Positions 26,867-34,811 of a stretch of DNA of 60,136 nt are shown piece after piece. The position numbers were made by a program, and so were the translations under genes. The stretch covers positions 1 through 60,136 of the forward strand of contig DHVR01000069.1 of NCBI GenBank assembly GCA_002412765.1, given 5' to 3'. The notes beneath the pieces are model-generated. The model was not told the DNA's origin. It did no database searches and saw nothing but the letters and a program-made list of their open reading frames with translations. How positions within the stretch are numbered: the first letter of the stretch is position 1; each line of letters starts with the position of its first letter. This stretch comes from Leptolinea sp. UBA5203 (GTDB taxonomy: Bacteria > Chloroflexota > Anaerolineae > Anaerolineales > Anaerolineaceae).

Positions 26867-29800
26867 TTAATTACCCGTATAAATATAGCCTTCTGGTATT
26901 GGCCAACTATCAAGTGCAATTGTATCACCAACATCTAAACCAGATGTGAGGGTTCTTTGGGTATTTGTAAGTACTTTATGATATGGATCTTTCTTAATTA
27001 AAATAAGATTATCAAAATCATTTGTTCCACCACCATCTAATGGAATTTTATGGTGAACTTCATACCCAGTCGGAACCTTGCCATTTTCGATTTTTAGAAT
27101 ATCCACATCAGATAATCCAGCTTTTCTTAGGTCTTGCATTATATTTTCATCTTTTGATAAAAACTCTAAGAATTCTTTTCTCTCTGTAGTATTAAATGTT
27201 TTCCTTAAATCAAGTACTTCTTCAGGACTTACTTTTATAAATTGAATCGTTTGTCCAGATACATTGGGCAATGTTACTTTCTCTCCATGCAATATTCCTA
27301 TAAAATCATCAACTCCTTCTAATGCTTCATCACCACCATCAAGCATCGCTTTAACGCCATCTTCTCCGATTTCTTCCACTAATCTGGCTGCATCAGGACC
27401 CATTCCCAACAATTCTTCTGCATGTTCACTGCTTTCAATGGCGGCTTTTAGTAATTTGGGGTTATTACTTAATAGCTTAACCAAATCCTCACTGCCCATC
27501 ATTTTCCAGACAGCGCCTGCCATGGCGGAAATACCTTCCGGGTTGTCAAACAGTAATTTCACTGCATCAAGCAATACCTCTCTTGCTGGACCAGCTGGAA
27601 TCATGGCGCTGAAGCCCTTCAGCACAGCCACTGCCGTATCGCCAACAATACCGGCATCGAAAGGTAAATCCATTCCAAGTCCAATCAAACTTAGGGTGAA
27701 ATCCAGTTCATCCATTTCACCAGTGGTGTATTTATTAATTAACTGCCGCATAATACCTACGCCATCACCAACAAAAGGAATCATGGATAACATCATTTCC
27801 AACATCCATTCTGGTATCTCGGTATTATAGTCACCCTGGACCATCTTTATCTTATACCCTCCAAACGGATTTCCATCAGAAGAAATATCAATTGATCCTG
27901 GCGCACCGCCAAAAGTTGGTGAAACAGGGCCATAATTCTCTTGATAATTTCTGATTTCAGTAGGTGTCCTGGCTGCCTCATAGACCTTTCCGGCAAATGC
28001 ACTGGCTGAATTCAAAAAATTGACAAACAAATCTTTTACTGTGGGTTTCCCTTCTACCTGCTTTGCAATATTTGTATCGATTACTTCCTGCAATTTGGGA
28101 TCCGGTGTAAATACGCTCTTGCCGCTATAATTCACGCCTGCTATAGAGGCTGCGATTCCGGGCATTGGCGGTGATGTTTGTGTTATTGGTGTTGGATTCG
28201 GTGTTGTTACGTTTTTTCCCTCTGTAGCCTCTTCCATTCGGGTTAATTTTGATTCAACTGTAGTTTTTTGTTTCGCCTGCTGCGCTGCTATTTGTGAAGC
28301 ATAATACGCCTGCATTTTGGCTGCCTGTTCCACCCTTTCATCGGCTGCCTGCTGCCGGAAGTAAGTATCTGCCAACCCTTGATATCGTACTGATTCTGCC
28401 GCATATCTTCTGGCATCATTTGCAGCTTCTTTTTCGGCCGCTTCAGCTTTTTCCTGCTCTACTTTCTTGCTATATACATTCTGATAGTACCATGCAATAA
28501 AAGCATTGTTTTTGGCAACCTCGGCTAAATGTTTAATCGGATCCACCCCATTTACCCAATTATGAGTCACAATTGTTATCGGTGCATCTGCCGGGGAGAT
28601 ACGTACGGCCTCATTCCAGATGCCGTCAAGACTGGTTTTCACCACGCCTGCCAACGTTGCCAAAGTGCTCACGGCAATAGCGGGTTCTTCGACGACAACC
28701 GTGGCTATGGTCTGTGCGGCCACATCTGCTTGACGTTCCGCCAGATCGGCGGCCTGCTGATCTTTAGAGGCCTGTTCCTGGGCGGCTCTAATTTCAGCGG
28801 TCAGGGTTTCTTTTTCTTCTCTTCGGCTGGCGGCGGCTAAAAACACGCTGGTACCCAGTGCTGCTGCGGCCAGAGGTAATAAGGGCTGCGGATTCCCCTG
28901 CGCTTCTCCGCCGCCTTCATTCCCGCCAATGGCCGGCAGGACCGGGAAAGCCAGGGTTGGTTGTACGGTGGGTGTGGGTGAGGGTACCAGGGTGGGCGTC
29001 TGATACCACACGCTTTGTTGGGTGGGTAACAGGGTTGGCATGGGCGTGGATGTTGCCGGCACAAGAGCGATAAAAGGAATTTCCACTTTGCCACGCGCAC
29101 TGCCGCAGTTGTCGTAAATATCGCAGGCGCGCAGCACTACACTGTAAGTACCGCTGGCTGCCGCCTGACCATCCCCGCATCGCCGGTCCCATTGATAGGT
29201 GAACGGTCCGCGGTTGGGGTTATAGTCATAGGTTCGGTCTGGCAGGTTCCCGCATTCCACAGTGATGCTGATGCTGCCCAGCGGGATGATTTGTTCATAT
29301 ACCGCCGCGTCAGCCGTCTCCCAAATCCACCAGGAGGGAGTGATGCTCACGGAGGGAGGGGCGTTATCCACAATCACGTTCACCTGCTGGGTGGTGCTGT
29401 TTCCGGCTTCATCCGTGGAGCGGGCTAAAATAGCAAATATGCCGTTGGGACCATCGGTAGTGTCCCAATCCAGCGTCCAGGTCCCATCGGCTGCCCAGGG
29501 TACCGATTGCCAGGTTGCGCCGCCATTTGCGGAAATCTCGACATCCGCCAGTCCGGATAGGGAATCCGCGGCGGTGCCGGTTATGTGTACGATCTGTTTA
29601 ACCACCGCCCCTTCCAGCGGAGAAGTGATATTGACCGTGGGTTTGGTTTTATCTATACTGAAAGCGTTATGAGTCAAAGCTGAATTTCCAGCTTCATCGG
29701 TAAAGCGAAAATCAACGGTATGCGGACCTTCCGTGCTAAAAGCGGCTGTGTCGCCGACTATCCATACGCCTCCATCCGGGCTGACTTCAATACTGGCCAC

Positions 29801-31405
29801 ACCGCTGGTGGCATCGCTGGCAGCAGCCTGCCAGGAAACATCCGAAAGGTACCAATCATGGATCCCCGCTGTTCCTGTTGGCTGCACATATGGAACGGGC
29901 GGCAGGGTATCTATGGATAATACCAGGTTGCTTAAGGAATTATTTCCAGCCGCATCTTCGGCGTAAGCTTGTAAGCTATGCACACCGTCATTTAACAGCA
30001 GTGTGTCCGTCCAGGCAGTCCAATCGGAGCCGTCCAGACTATATTCCAGAACTGTCACACCGCTGGTCAGGTCGATAGCACTAACCTGCACAGCCACAGG
30101 GGTGACATACCAGCCATCCAGGCCAAAGGTACCTGTAGGCGTAATGGTTACTTGTGGATCAGTCTGATCCAGTAAAAAACTCAAGCTGTCCATGTCGGTC
30201 AAACCAGCGGTATCTGTCGTAAGAAAATCCACGGTATGGGTTCCATCTGCACTGACGGTCACGGTCGTACCAGCCTGCCAGCCGCCGCCATCCACACGGT
30301 AAACCACACTGGCTACGCCGCTGGTGGCGTCGCCACTGGTGGCCGTAACCGTTACATCGCTAACATAATAGCTGGCACTGCCCTTTGTTCCGGCGGTAAT
30401 GCCAATTTCCTGCACAGGTGGAACCGTATCCACCATAATTTGCGCCTGCTGGGTGGCTTCGTTTCCGGCGTTATCCAGTGCGCTCATTTCCACAGTATGG
30501 GTGCCTTCCATAAGGATATCCAGACTGTCTTGCCACGTTCCACTCAACAAACGAATTTGGGAAGTTGCCACCCCAGATGTCGCATCCGTGGCACCCGTGG
30601 CAACACTCACAGTCGTGGTATACCAACCATTACTGCCAGCCGTACCGGTTACCACAGGGCTCAGGGTCGGTGCGGTGGCATCAAATTTATACCCAACAGA
30701 AAAATTCCCCGAAGAAAGGTGCCCATTATGGCTATGAAAAATGGCATTTCCATTGCCTTCAATCAGGGGTTTCAGGCAGGAATAACCCGGCGCACAGCTA
30801 AAAGCCTGTCCAACCATGGTGCCGCTGATTGTAATCGTTAAATTCTCTGGATCAGTGCCGCTCATATGCAATTGTCCATTATTTACACACCAGCCATCAT
30901 TCCCAATTACAGAGCATGTGGTGTAGCCGTTGACAGTGGGAGGATAATAGGTACATTCTGTTGTACAACTTGGTCCGTACCAAACGCAGCAACCTTTATC
31001 TGTACCTGATACGGTACAAGTATGTGTTATTCCATTAATAGTATATGTGCCATCCTTATCAACCCACCAGGTACATACTTGCACACAAGTAGTGGTACAC
31101 CCCGCCTTCACCGTTGGAATTCCACTGCATTTTGGGGTCAGGAATTGGGGAAACAAATAACAGCACATTAAAGACAGCAGGACTGAGGAAAACACCCATA
31201 CTTTAGAGATGGCTGGAAAGTACCTGCGTAAACTCATGCCAAATAAAACCACTGCGGCCATCTCCAACCAAAAAACGACCGCGAATATGGTATAGGACAT
31301 GGAAAGTTCATACAGCGTCTGCATCCAGACCAGTCCGCACACCAGCGCGCCGGCCAGCATGCCTGCAAACAGGATCAAACCCACATAAAGCAATGTCTTT
31401 TTCAT
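26867..31405 (-). CDS. Polymorphic toxin: membrane/Ig-like repeat protein with HNH tip
   Basis: A 1512-aa modular protein. The start at 31405 (MKKTLLYVG) is chosen over an upstream in-frame start because it follows the preceding stop by 8 nt with AGGGGAAA before it. Layout: three membrane helices (about 4-27, 34-56, 66-82); a region with over a dozen Cys (about 92-190); four Ig-like repeats of about 85 aa from residue 242, each with WYxxxV, TSGVA, W and D(A/E)AGN marks; two related Ig-like domains; a Pro/Thr linker; a helix near 842-862; an Ala/Gln/Glu-rich helical region to about 1130; a pretoxin core (MIPFVGDGVGIM, TGEMDELDFTL); and an HNH-type nuclease tip with EVHHKIPLDGGGTNDFDNL (His1451, His1452) and YHKVLTNTQR. 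A nuclease used against competitors is inferred; the export route is unknown. Confidence 0.82.
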   Translation of the reverse strand: MKKTLLYVGLILFAGMLAGALVCGLVWMQTLYELSMSYTIFAVVFWLEMAAVVLFGMSLRRYFPAISKVWVFSSVLLSLMCCYLFPQFLTPKCSGIPTVKAGCTTTCVQVCTWWVDKDGTYTINGITHTCTVSGTDKGCCVWYGPSCTTECTYYPPTVNGYTTCSVIGNDGWCVNNGQLHMSGTDPENLTITISGTMVGQAFSCAPGYSCLKPLIEGNGNAIFHSHNGHLSSGNFSVGYKFDATAPTLSPVVTGTAGSNGWYTTTVSVATGATDATSGVATSQIRLLSGTWQDSLDILMEGTHTVEMSALDNAGNEATQQAQIMVDTVPPVQEIGITAGTKGSASYYVSDVTVTATSGDATSGVASVVYRVDGGGWQAGTTVTVSADGTHTVDFLTTDTAGLTDMDSLSFLLDQTDPQVTITPTGTFGLDGWYVTPVAVQVSAIDLTSGVTVLEYSLDGSDWTAWTDTLLLNDGVHSLQAYAEDAAGNNSLSNLVLSIDTLPPVPYVQPTGTAGIHDWYLSDVSWQAAASDATSGVASIEVSPDGGVWIVGDTAAFSTEGPHTVDFRFTDEAGNSALTHNAFSIDKTKPTVNITSPLEGAVVKQIVHITGTAADSLSGLADVEISANGGATWQSVPWAADGTWTLDWDTTDGPNGIFAILARSTDEAGNSTTQQVNVIVDNAPPSVSITPSWWIWETADAAVYEQIIPLGSISITVECGNLPDRTYDYNPNRGPFTYQWDRRCGDGQAAASGTYSVVLRACDIYDNCGSARGKVEIPFIALVPATSTPMPTLLPTQQSVWYQTPTLVPSPTPTVQPTLAFPVLPAIGGNEGGGEAQGNPQPLLPLAAAALGTSVFLAAASRREEKETLTAEIRAAQEQASKDQQAADLAERQADVAAQTIATVVVEEPAIAVSTLATLAGVVKTSLDGIWNEAVRISPADAPITIVTHNWVNGVDPIKHLAEVAKNNAFIAWYYQNVYSKKVEQEKAEAAEKEAANDARRYAAESVRYQGLADTYFRQQAADERVEQAAKMQAYYASQIAAQQAKQKTTVESKLTRMEEATEGKNVTTPNPTPITQTSPPMPGIAASIAGVNYSGKSVFTPDPKLQEVIDTNIAKQVEGKPTVKDLFVNFLNSASAFAGKVYEAARTPTEIRNYQENYGPVSPTFGGAPGSIDISSDGNPFGGYKIKMVQGDYNTEIPEWMLEMMLSMIPFVGDGVGIMRQLINKYTTGEMDELDFTLSLIGLGMDLPFDAGIVGDTAVAVLKGFSAMIPAGPAREVLLDAVKLLFDNPEGISAMAGAVWKMMGSEDLVKLLSNNPKLLKAAIESSEHAEELLGMGPDAARLVEEIGEDGVKAMLDGGDEALEGVDDFIGILHGEKVTLPNVSGQTIQFIKVSPEEVLDLRKTFNTTERKEFLEFLSKDENIMQDLRKAGLSDVDILKIENGKVPTGYEVHHKIPLDGGGTNDFDNLILIKKDPYHKVLTNTQRTLTSGLDVGDTIALDSWPIPEGYIYTGN
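29241..29412 (-). repeat. Parent copy of the duplicated Ig-like segment
   Basis: This part of the toxin gene is the source of, or sister to, the remnant at 24597-24769; the two differ by scattered substitutions only. Confidence 0.85.
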
Positions 31406-31413
31406 AGTTTCCC

Positions 31414-32109
31414 CTAACGAACCGAAAATAACAGCATCAGAAAGCCGATCAGTAGAAAGACAAATCCACTCACTTCCTGCAAATAGGATTGCACACTTCG
31501 TTTCTCGCGGCACAGACGCAGCAGGCTGAGCGCCAGGCATAAGCCCAAACACACGGAGATGGTCATCAGCAAAAAGGCCGGGGCACTTTGCTTGAACAGA
31601 AATCCCCAGGCCAGCATGAGCAGTAACAGGAGCAAATTAATCAGGCGCACTCTGCCTTCCCAGGGTAAAACCAGCGGCAGATAGTGGATCCAACTGCGGC
31701 GGGTGATAAAAAGCATGAAAAACAAACCGCTCAGGACCAGGAAAGCCTGGAACAGCATCGTCCAGACAGGCGCGGCTGAAAGATTGAGGCGAAATCCAGT
31801 GCCCAGCAGCAGGGCATAGGCGAACAAAACCAGCCAATGCACGCCCGTTTTCAGCCAGTCCGGCAGGGCTTCCACTTGGTGAGTTAAGAACGGAATTTTT
31901 AGAATCAAGGGGATGAACAGGAACAGGATCAGTGGAACGATCAGCAACAAGCCAATCAAAACCCCGGGACTAAAAGGCGCCTGGAGGGAACAACCCAGGC
32001 CAAAAGCCACAAAGCCTGCCAGCACCGGCAGGATGAAATCAAAGAACCGCTTGCCTGCCAGGGTCGGATCAAAATTCAGACCCGTGGTATTTAATTCATT
32101 TTCAAGCAT
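31414..32109 (-). CDS. Seven-helix membrane protein preceding the toxin
   Basis: A 231-aa protein of unknown family with about seven hydrophobic helices and no recognisable catalytic motif. Marks are a cytoplasmic start MLENELNTTGLNFDPTLAG, a LPDWLKTGVHW loop and a basic loop LCREKRSVQ before the last helix. It lies 8 nt upstream of the toxin start and shares its only visible promoter, so the two are almost certainly cotranscribed. A role in inserting, exporting or anchoring the toxin is attractive but is inference only. GAGGGG precedes the ATG. Confidence 0.7.
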   Translation of the reverse strand: MLENELNTTGLNFDPTLAGKRFFDFILPVLAGFVAFGLGCSLQAPFSPGVLIGLLLIVPLILFLFIPLILKIPFLTHQVEALPDWLKTGVHWLVLFAYALLLGTGFRLNLSAAPVWTMLFQAFLVLSGLFFMLFITRRSWIHYLPLVLPWEGRVRLINLLLLLLMLAWGFLFKQSAPAFLLMTISVCLGLCLALSLLRLCREKRSVQSYLQEVSGFVFLLIGFLMLLFSVR

Positions 32110-32288
32110 ACACCCATCCCCTCTGGTTTAAGCAACGCAAAAACCTGTCCGTGAGTTCGGATTGATTTTTTTCCCTCCTACCAGTAACTACCTATATTGT
32201 TTTCGGGCTTGGTCCCGACGGGTTATTTTTGTTCTGTTTTTTCTGTGGGCGGATGCGCTAGTTTTGCCCCCAACTGCATGGCGTGCTG
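32110..32288 (-). promoter_or_regulatory. Structured 179-nt leader of the toxin operon
   Basis: Non-coding stretch between the predicted start site and the membrane-protein gene. On the minus strand it holds GGGGGC/GCCC and TCGGG/CCCGA hairpins separated by A-rich linkers. It does not match a riboswitch class I know. Confidence 0.35.
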
Positions 32289-32294
32289 TTAAAA

Positions 32295-32323
32295 AGTTTA
32301 TGCGTTTTTTACGCGCATGTCAA
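32295..32323 (-). promoter_or_regulatory. Promoter of the toxin operon
   Basis: On the minus strand TTGACA (32318-32323), 17-nt spacer, TAAACT (32295-32300); start expected near 32288. Confidence 0.75.
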
Positions 32324-32397
32324 GCGCAAAACATCCTCTTGTAAACCAAAGGTGAAAAGTGAAGGCGAGAATTGCATATCCAACCCTGTCGAATCTC

Positions 32398-32445
32398 TTG
32401 ACAGGAATGCAGCCTCCAGATATAGTAAACACAGGTTTACTATAT
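32398..32445 (+). promoter_or_regulatory. MarR-gene promoter with overlapping operator
   Basis: TTGACA (32398-32403), 17-nt spacer, TATAGT (32421-32426). A perfect inverted repeat, ATATAGTAAAC (32420-32430) and GTTTACTATAT (32435-32445) with a 4-base centre, covers the -10, the start site and the first base pair of the ATG. This is the expected layout for autorepression by the MarR-type dimer encoded here. Confidence 0.85.
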
Positions 32446-32887
32446 GAATGAAATATCACCCCTCCAACAAGCCCTTAACACTTGGTCCACCCTGTATATG
32501 CAGCAATCCATGGCTGGATTTATGCATTTCATGCGCCAGAATTCTCTGTCGTATTCACAAATCAGCGTTCTGGCCAGGTTGCAGCAGCACGGCCCAACCG
32601 ATATCATTTCCATCAGCCGGGAGCTGCAAATTTCAAAGGCAGGTGCCGGACAATTGATTCACCGCATGAACCAAGCGGGCTGGGTTGAACTTAACTCCTC
32701 CGATACGGATAAACGCACCCGGCTGATTTCGCTGACGGACGCCGGAAAACAGTTGGTCCAAGCCAGCAACCAGGCCAGGCAACAATGGATGACAGAGCTA
32801 GCTGCCAATCTGCCGAAAGATCAAAAAGATGAACTTTTGCAGGCATTAACCTGCCTGATAGACCGGTTCTCTAAACCCACCATTTAA
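32444..32887 (+). CDS. MarR-family transcriptional regulator
   Basis: A 147-aa winged-helix dimeric regulator. The N-terminal dimerisation helix is followed by YSQISVLARLQQHG, the recognition region IISISRELQISKAGAGQLIHRM, and the wing DKRTRLISLTDAGKQLV with the family-typical DxRxxxLxLTxxG. The C-terminal helices complete the dimer interface. Its own promoter carries a perfect palindrome overlapping the -10 and start codon, so it probably represses itself and the membrane-protein gene 50 nt downstream. The inducing ligand is unknown. Confidence 0.93.
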   Translation: MNEISPLQQALNTWSTLYMQQSMAGFMHFMRQNSLSYSQISVLARLQQHGPTDIISISRELQISKAGAGQLIHRMNQAGWVELNSSDTDKRTRLISLTDAGKQLVQASNQARQQWMTELAANLPKDQKDELLQALTCLIDRFSKPTI

Positions 32888-32937
32888 TCGCACCATCGTG
32901 GTTACTTCAAAGAAATCCCGTTACCAAGGAGTAAGGC

Positions 32938-33633
32938 ATGTCTGAAAATGTTCTCATGTGGCTTGAAATCGGTTTTGATTTGGCCTACCTGATCACCATC
33001 TGGGTTTTACTTATCCTCATGTTCAAAAGAAAGGGGACAGTTCTGGCGAAAAACCAGAGGGTTGCCCAACTGCTGCGCTGGATGTTCCTCCTGCTTGCCA
33101 TTGGAGATACCGGGCATGTGGGCTTCCGTGTGCTGGCCTATACCCGGGGACCTTTGGAAAATAGTCCGCTGTTGGTCGGCATGGGGTCGTTGGCAACCGC
33201 CTATACCGTCACCGTTTTTTACATGATTTTCGTTGAAGGTTGGCGTGTGCGCTTTGATAAAAAGCATAACGGGTTTACCTGGCTGCTACTCGCTGTGGGG
33301 CTGATCCGTATGGTGATGATGGCTTTACCTGGCAATCATTGGGGGCAGGTCATGCCTCCTCAACCCATGGGCATCCTCAGAAACATCCCCTTAATGATTC
33401 AGGGTATTGGCCTGTTGGTCTTGATCCTCTGGTCTGCCTGGCAAGCCAGGGATAAGACTTTCCTCTGGATTGGCTTTTGTGTCTTTCTTTCTTATCTGTT
33501 TTACACCCCGGTCATCCTGTTTGTAAATCAAATTCCCATGTTGGGAATGTTGATGATGCCCAAAACCCTGGCTTACCTCGCCATTGCCTTTATTGCGCTG
33601 TTCGCTTTTTATCCTAAAAAATCAATCGAATAA
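32938..33633 (+). CDS. Seven-helix membrane protein cotranscribed with marR
   Basis: A 231-aa hydrophobic protein with about seven helices and no family I can name. The third segment contains LLAIGDTGHVGFRVLAYTRG, and WGQVMPPQPMGILRNIP lies in a central loop; these polar residues in hydrophobic surroundings could bind a ligand or cofactor. It has a good Shine-Dalgarno (AAGGAG) and follows the MarR gene, with a shared terminator. Control by the MarR protein is likely. A transport or sensing role is possible but unproven. Confidence 0.75.
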   Translation: MSENVLMWLEIGFDLAYLITIWVLLILMFKRKGTVLAKNQRVAQLLRWMFLLLAIGDTGHVGFRVLAYTRGPLENSPLLVGMGSLATAYTVTVFYMIFVEGWRVRFDKKHNGFTWLLLAVGLIRMVMMALPGNHWGQVMPPQPMGILRNIPLMIQGIGLLVLILWSAWQARDKTFLWIGFCVFLSYLFYTPVILFVNQIPMLGMLMMPKTLAYLAIAFIALFAFYPKKSIE

Positions 33634-33656
33634 CATTTCCATCATCTTAAAATAAA

Positions 33657-33692
33657 AACGATCTCTCCAAAGTGAAGAGATCGTTTTTTTAT
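33657..33692 (+). terminator. Terminator of the marR operon
   Basis: AACGATCTCT(C) pairs with (G)AGAGATCGTT across a short loop, followed by a run of seven T. Confidence 0.9.
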
Positions 33693-33765
33693 TGAAAAAA
33701 AATCAAATTATTTCTCATATTACCTGAATCAACTAACCATCTATACACTTTCTCTTATTCAGATA

Positions 33766-33794
33766 TTGTTTATCTTGTTTATTTTTGCTACACT
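33766..33794 (+). promoter_or_regulatory. Promoter of the DUF4177-like gene
   Basis: TTGTTT (33766-33771), 17-nt spacer, TACACT (33789-33794). Confidence 0.55.
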
Positions 33795-33876
33795 GTAGAT
33801 GTAGAATTTATTGTTTTCAACAACATTACTGTTATGGATACCTTTTATTTGTTGTAGTTATTATCGGGGTGAAATT

Positions 33877-34158
33877 ATGTCAGAACAAAAATGGGAATAT
33901 GGCGTATTGACCTATGCGGTGGAAATGTCGGCTCCAGTTTTCTTTCCGCCCAGTGGGGAAAAAATAAGTTACCGCAGGCGCAGTGTTTCAGAAGCGGTAG
34001 TCGCATTGAATCATCTTTCCAATGACGGATGGGAGGTAGTTTCCTGCACGGAAAATAATAACATCCTGCTTTGGACGCTCAAGCGATTATCCAAAGTTCA
34101 ATCAGCTCAATCCTTGCCCACCTGGATCAAAATCGAAGCCACCGAATCACGCACCTAG
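33877..34158 (+). CDS. Small DUF4177-like protein
   Basis: A 93-aa cytosolic protein. The opening QKWEYGVLTY, the middle ALNHLSNDGWEVVSCTE and the LLWTLKR strand fit the DUF4177 pattern of a small alpha/beta protein (WEY, LN-x-L-x-x-x-GWE, LKR). The start at 33877 is supported by GGGGTGA before the ATG; a longer in-frame start at 33811 would add an unlikely hydrophobic leader. Its function is unknown. It is convergent with the phosphatase gene at 34170. Confidence 0.7.
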   Translation: MSEQKWEYGVLTYAVEMSAPVFFPPSGEKISYRRRSVSEAVVALNHLSNDGWEVVSCTENNNILLWTLKRLSKVQSAQSLPTWIKIEATESRT

Positions 34159-34169
34159 AATCATAGGGC

Positions 34170-34811
34170 TTATTTTGGCGTATCTTTTTGCAGGTCAATA
34201 GGAAAATGGAATTCCTCTCCTGGTATCAGGTTCACAAAACGAATCTGCCAGCCATGCTTTGAGGATGTCAATCCACTGATGGAAGCCGGGGATATGGTGA
34301 TTCGTGGATAATTTTCCAAGGGAAGCCCCAAACAAAGGGCCATTAATATGGCCAGAATATCGGCATGGGAAAAACAAACCACAACTTCCTCTTCAGCGTA
34401 AGTTGTCTGCAAATCATCCAAAAAATGCCGCAAGCGTGCTTCGATCTGCTGGATGGATTCTCCATGGGGGAATTGCATCCTATTCGGTGTACGGATCACT
34501 TCCTGCCAAGCAGGCGTTTTCTCCAACTCCTCAAAAGTTTTTCCCGCCCATTCCCCATAATCCACTTCCACTAATTCAACTCGTTCGAGAATAGGCAGGC
34601 CAATTAAAGCTGCCAGTGGTTCTGCGGTTTGTCTGGCTCGGGTTATGGGGCTCGAAAGAATAACGGATACCTTTTTTTTCACCAACCAATCCGCAACAAG
34701 GTTTGCCTGTCGAATCCCTTCTTCATTCAACTGTACGCTCATATCCCGGCCGGCCAGACGTTTACCGACTGCATCATTAAGTCCATGACGTACCAGTAAG
34801 AGATGGGGCAT
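34170..34811 (-). CDS. Histidine phosphatase family protein
   Basis: A 213-aa protein of the phosphoglycerate-mutase-like superfamily. The catalytic motif is LVRHG (Arg8, His9), and further active-site pieces are SSPITRARQTAEP, EVDYGEWAGK with the acid residue, and CFSHADILAIL with the second His. Length suggests a cobalamin-phosphatase- or broad phosphatase-like member rather than a glycolytic mutase. Its ATG overlaps the stop of rarA by one base (TAATG), so the two are translationally coupled. The substrate is unknown. Confidence 0.9.
   Translation of the reverse strand: MPHLLLVRHGLNDAVGKRLAGRDMSVQLNEEGIRQANLVADWLVKKKVSVILSSPITRARQTAEPLAALIGLPILERVELVEVDYGEWAGKTFEELEKTPAWQEVIRTPNRMQFPHGESIQQIEARLRHFLDDLQTTYAEEEVVVCFSHADILAILMALCLGLPLENYPRITISPASISGLTSSKHGWQIRFVNLIPGEEFHFPIDLQKDTPK

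Noticed and set aside
27264..27830. 188-aa plus-strand frame opposite the toxin gene
   Set aside because: It is a Ser/Pro-rich antisense shadow of the toxin core with no ribosome site.
32110..32288. Cyclic-di-GMP riboswitch in the toxin leader
   Set aside because: A GGCAAAAC stretch recalls part of that class, but the conserved hairpin and following core sequence are absent.
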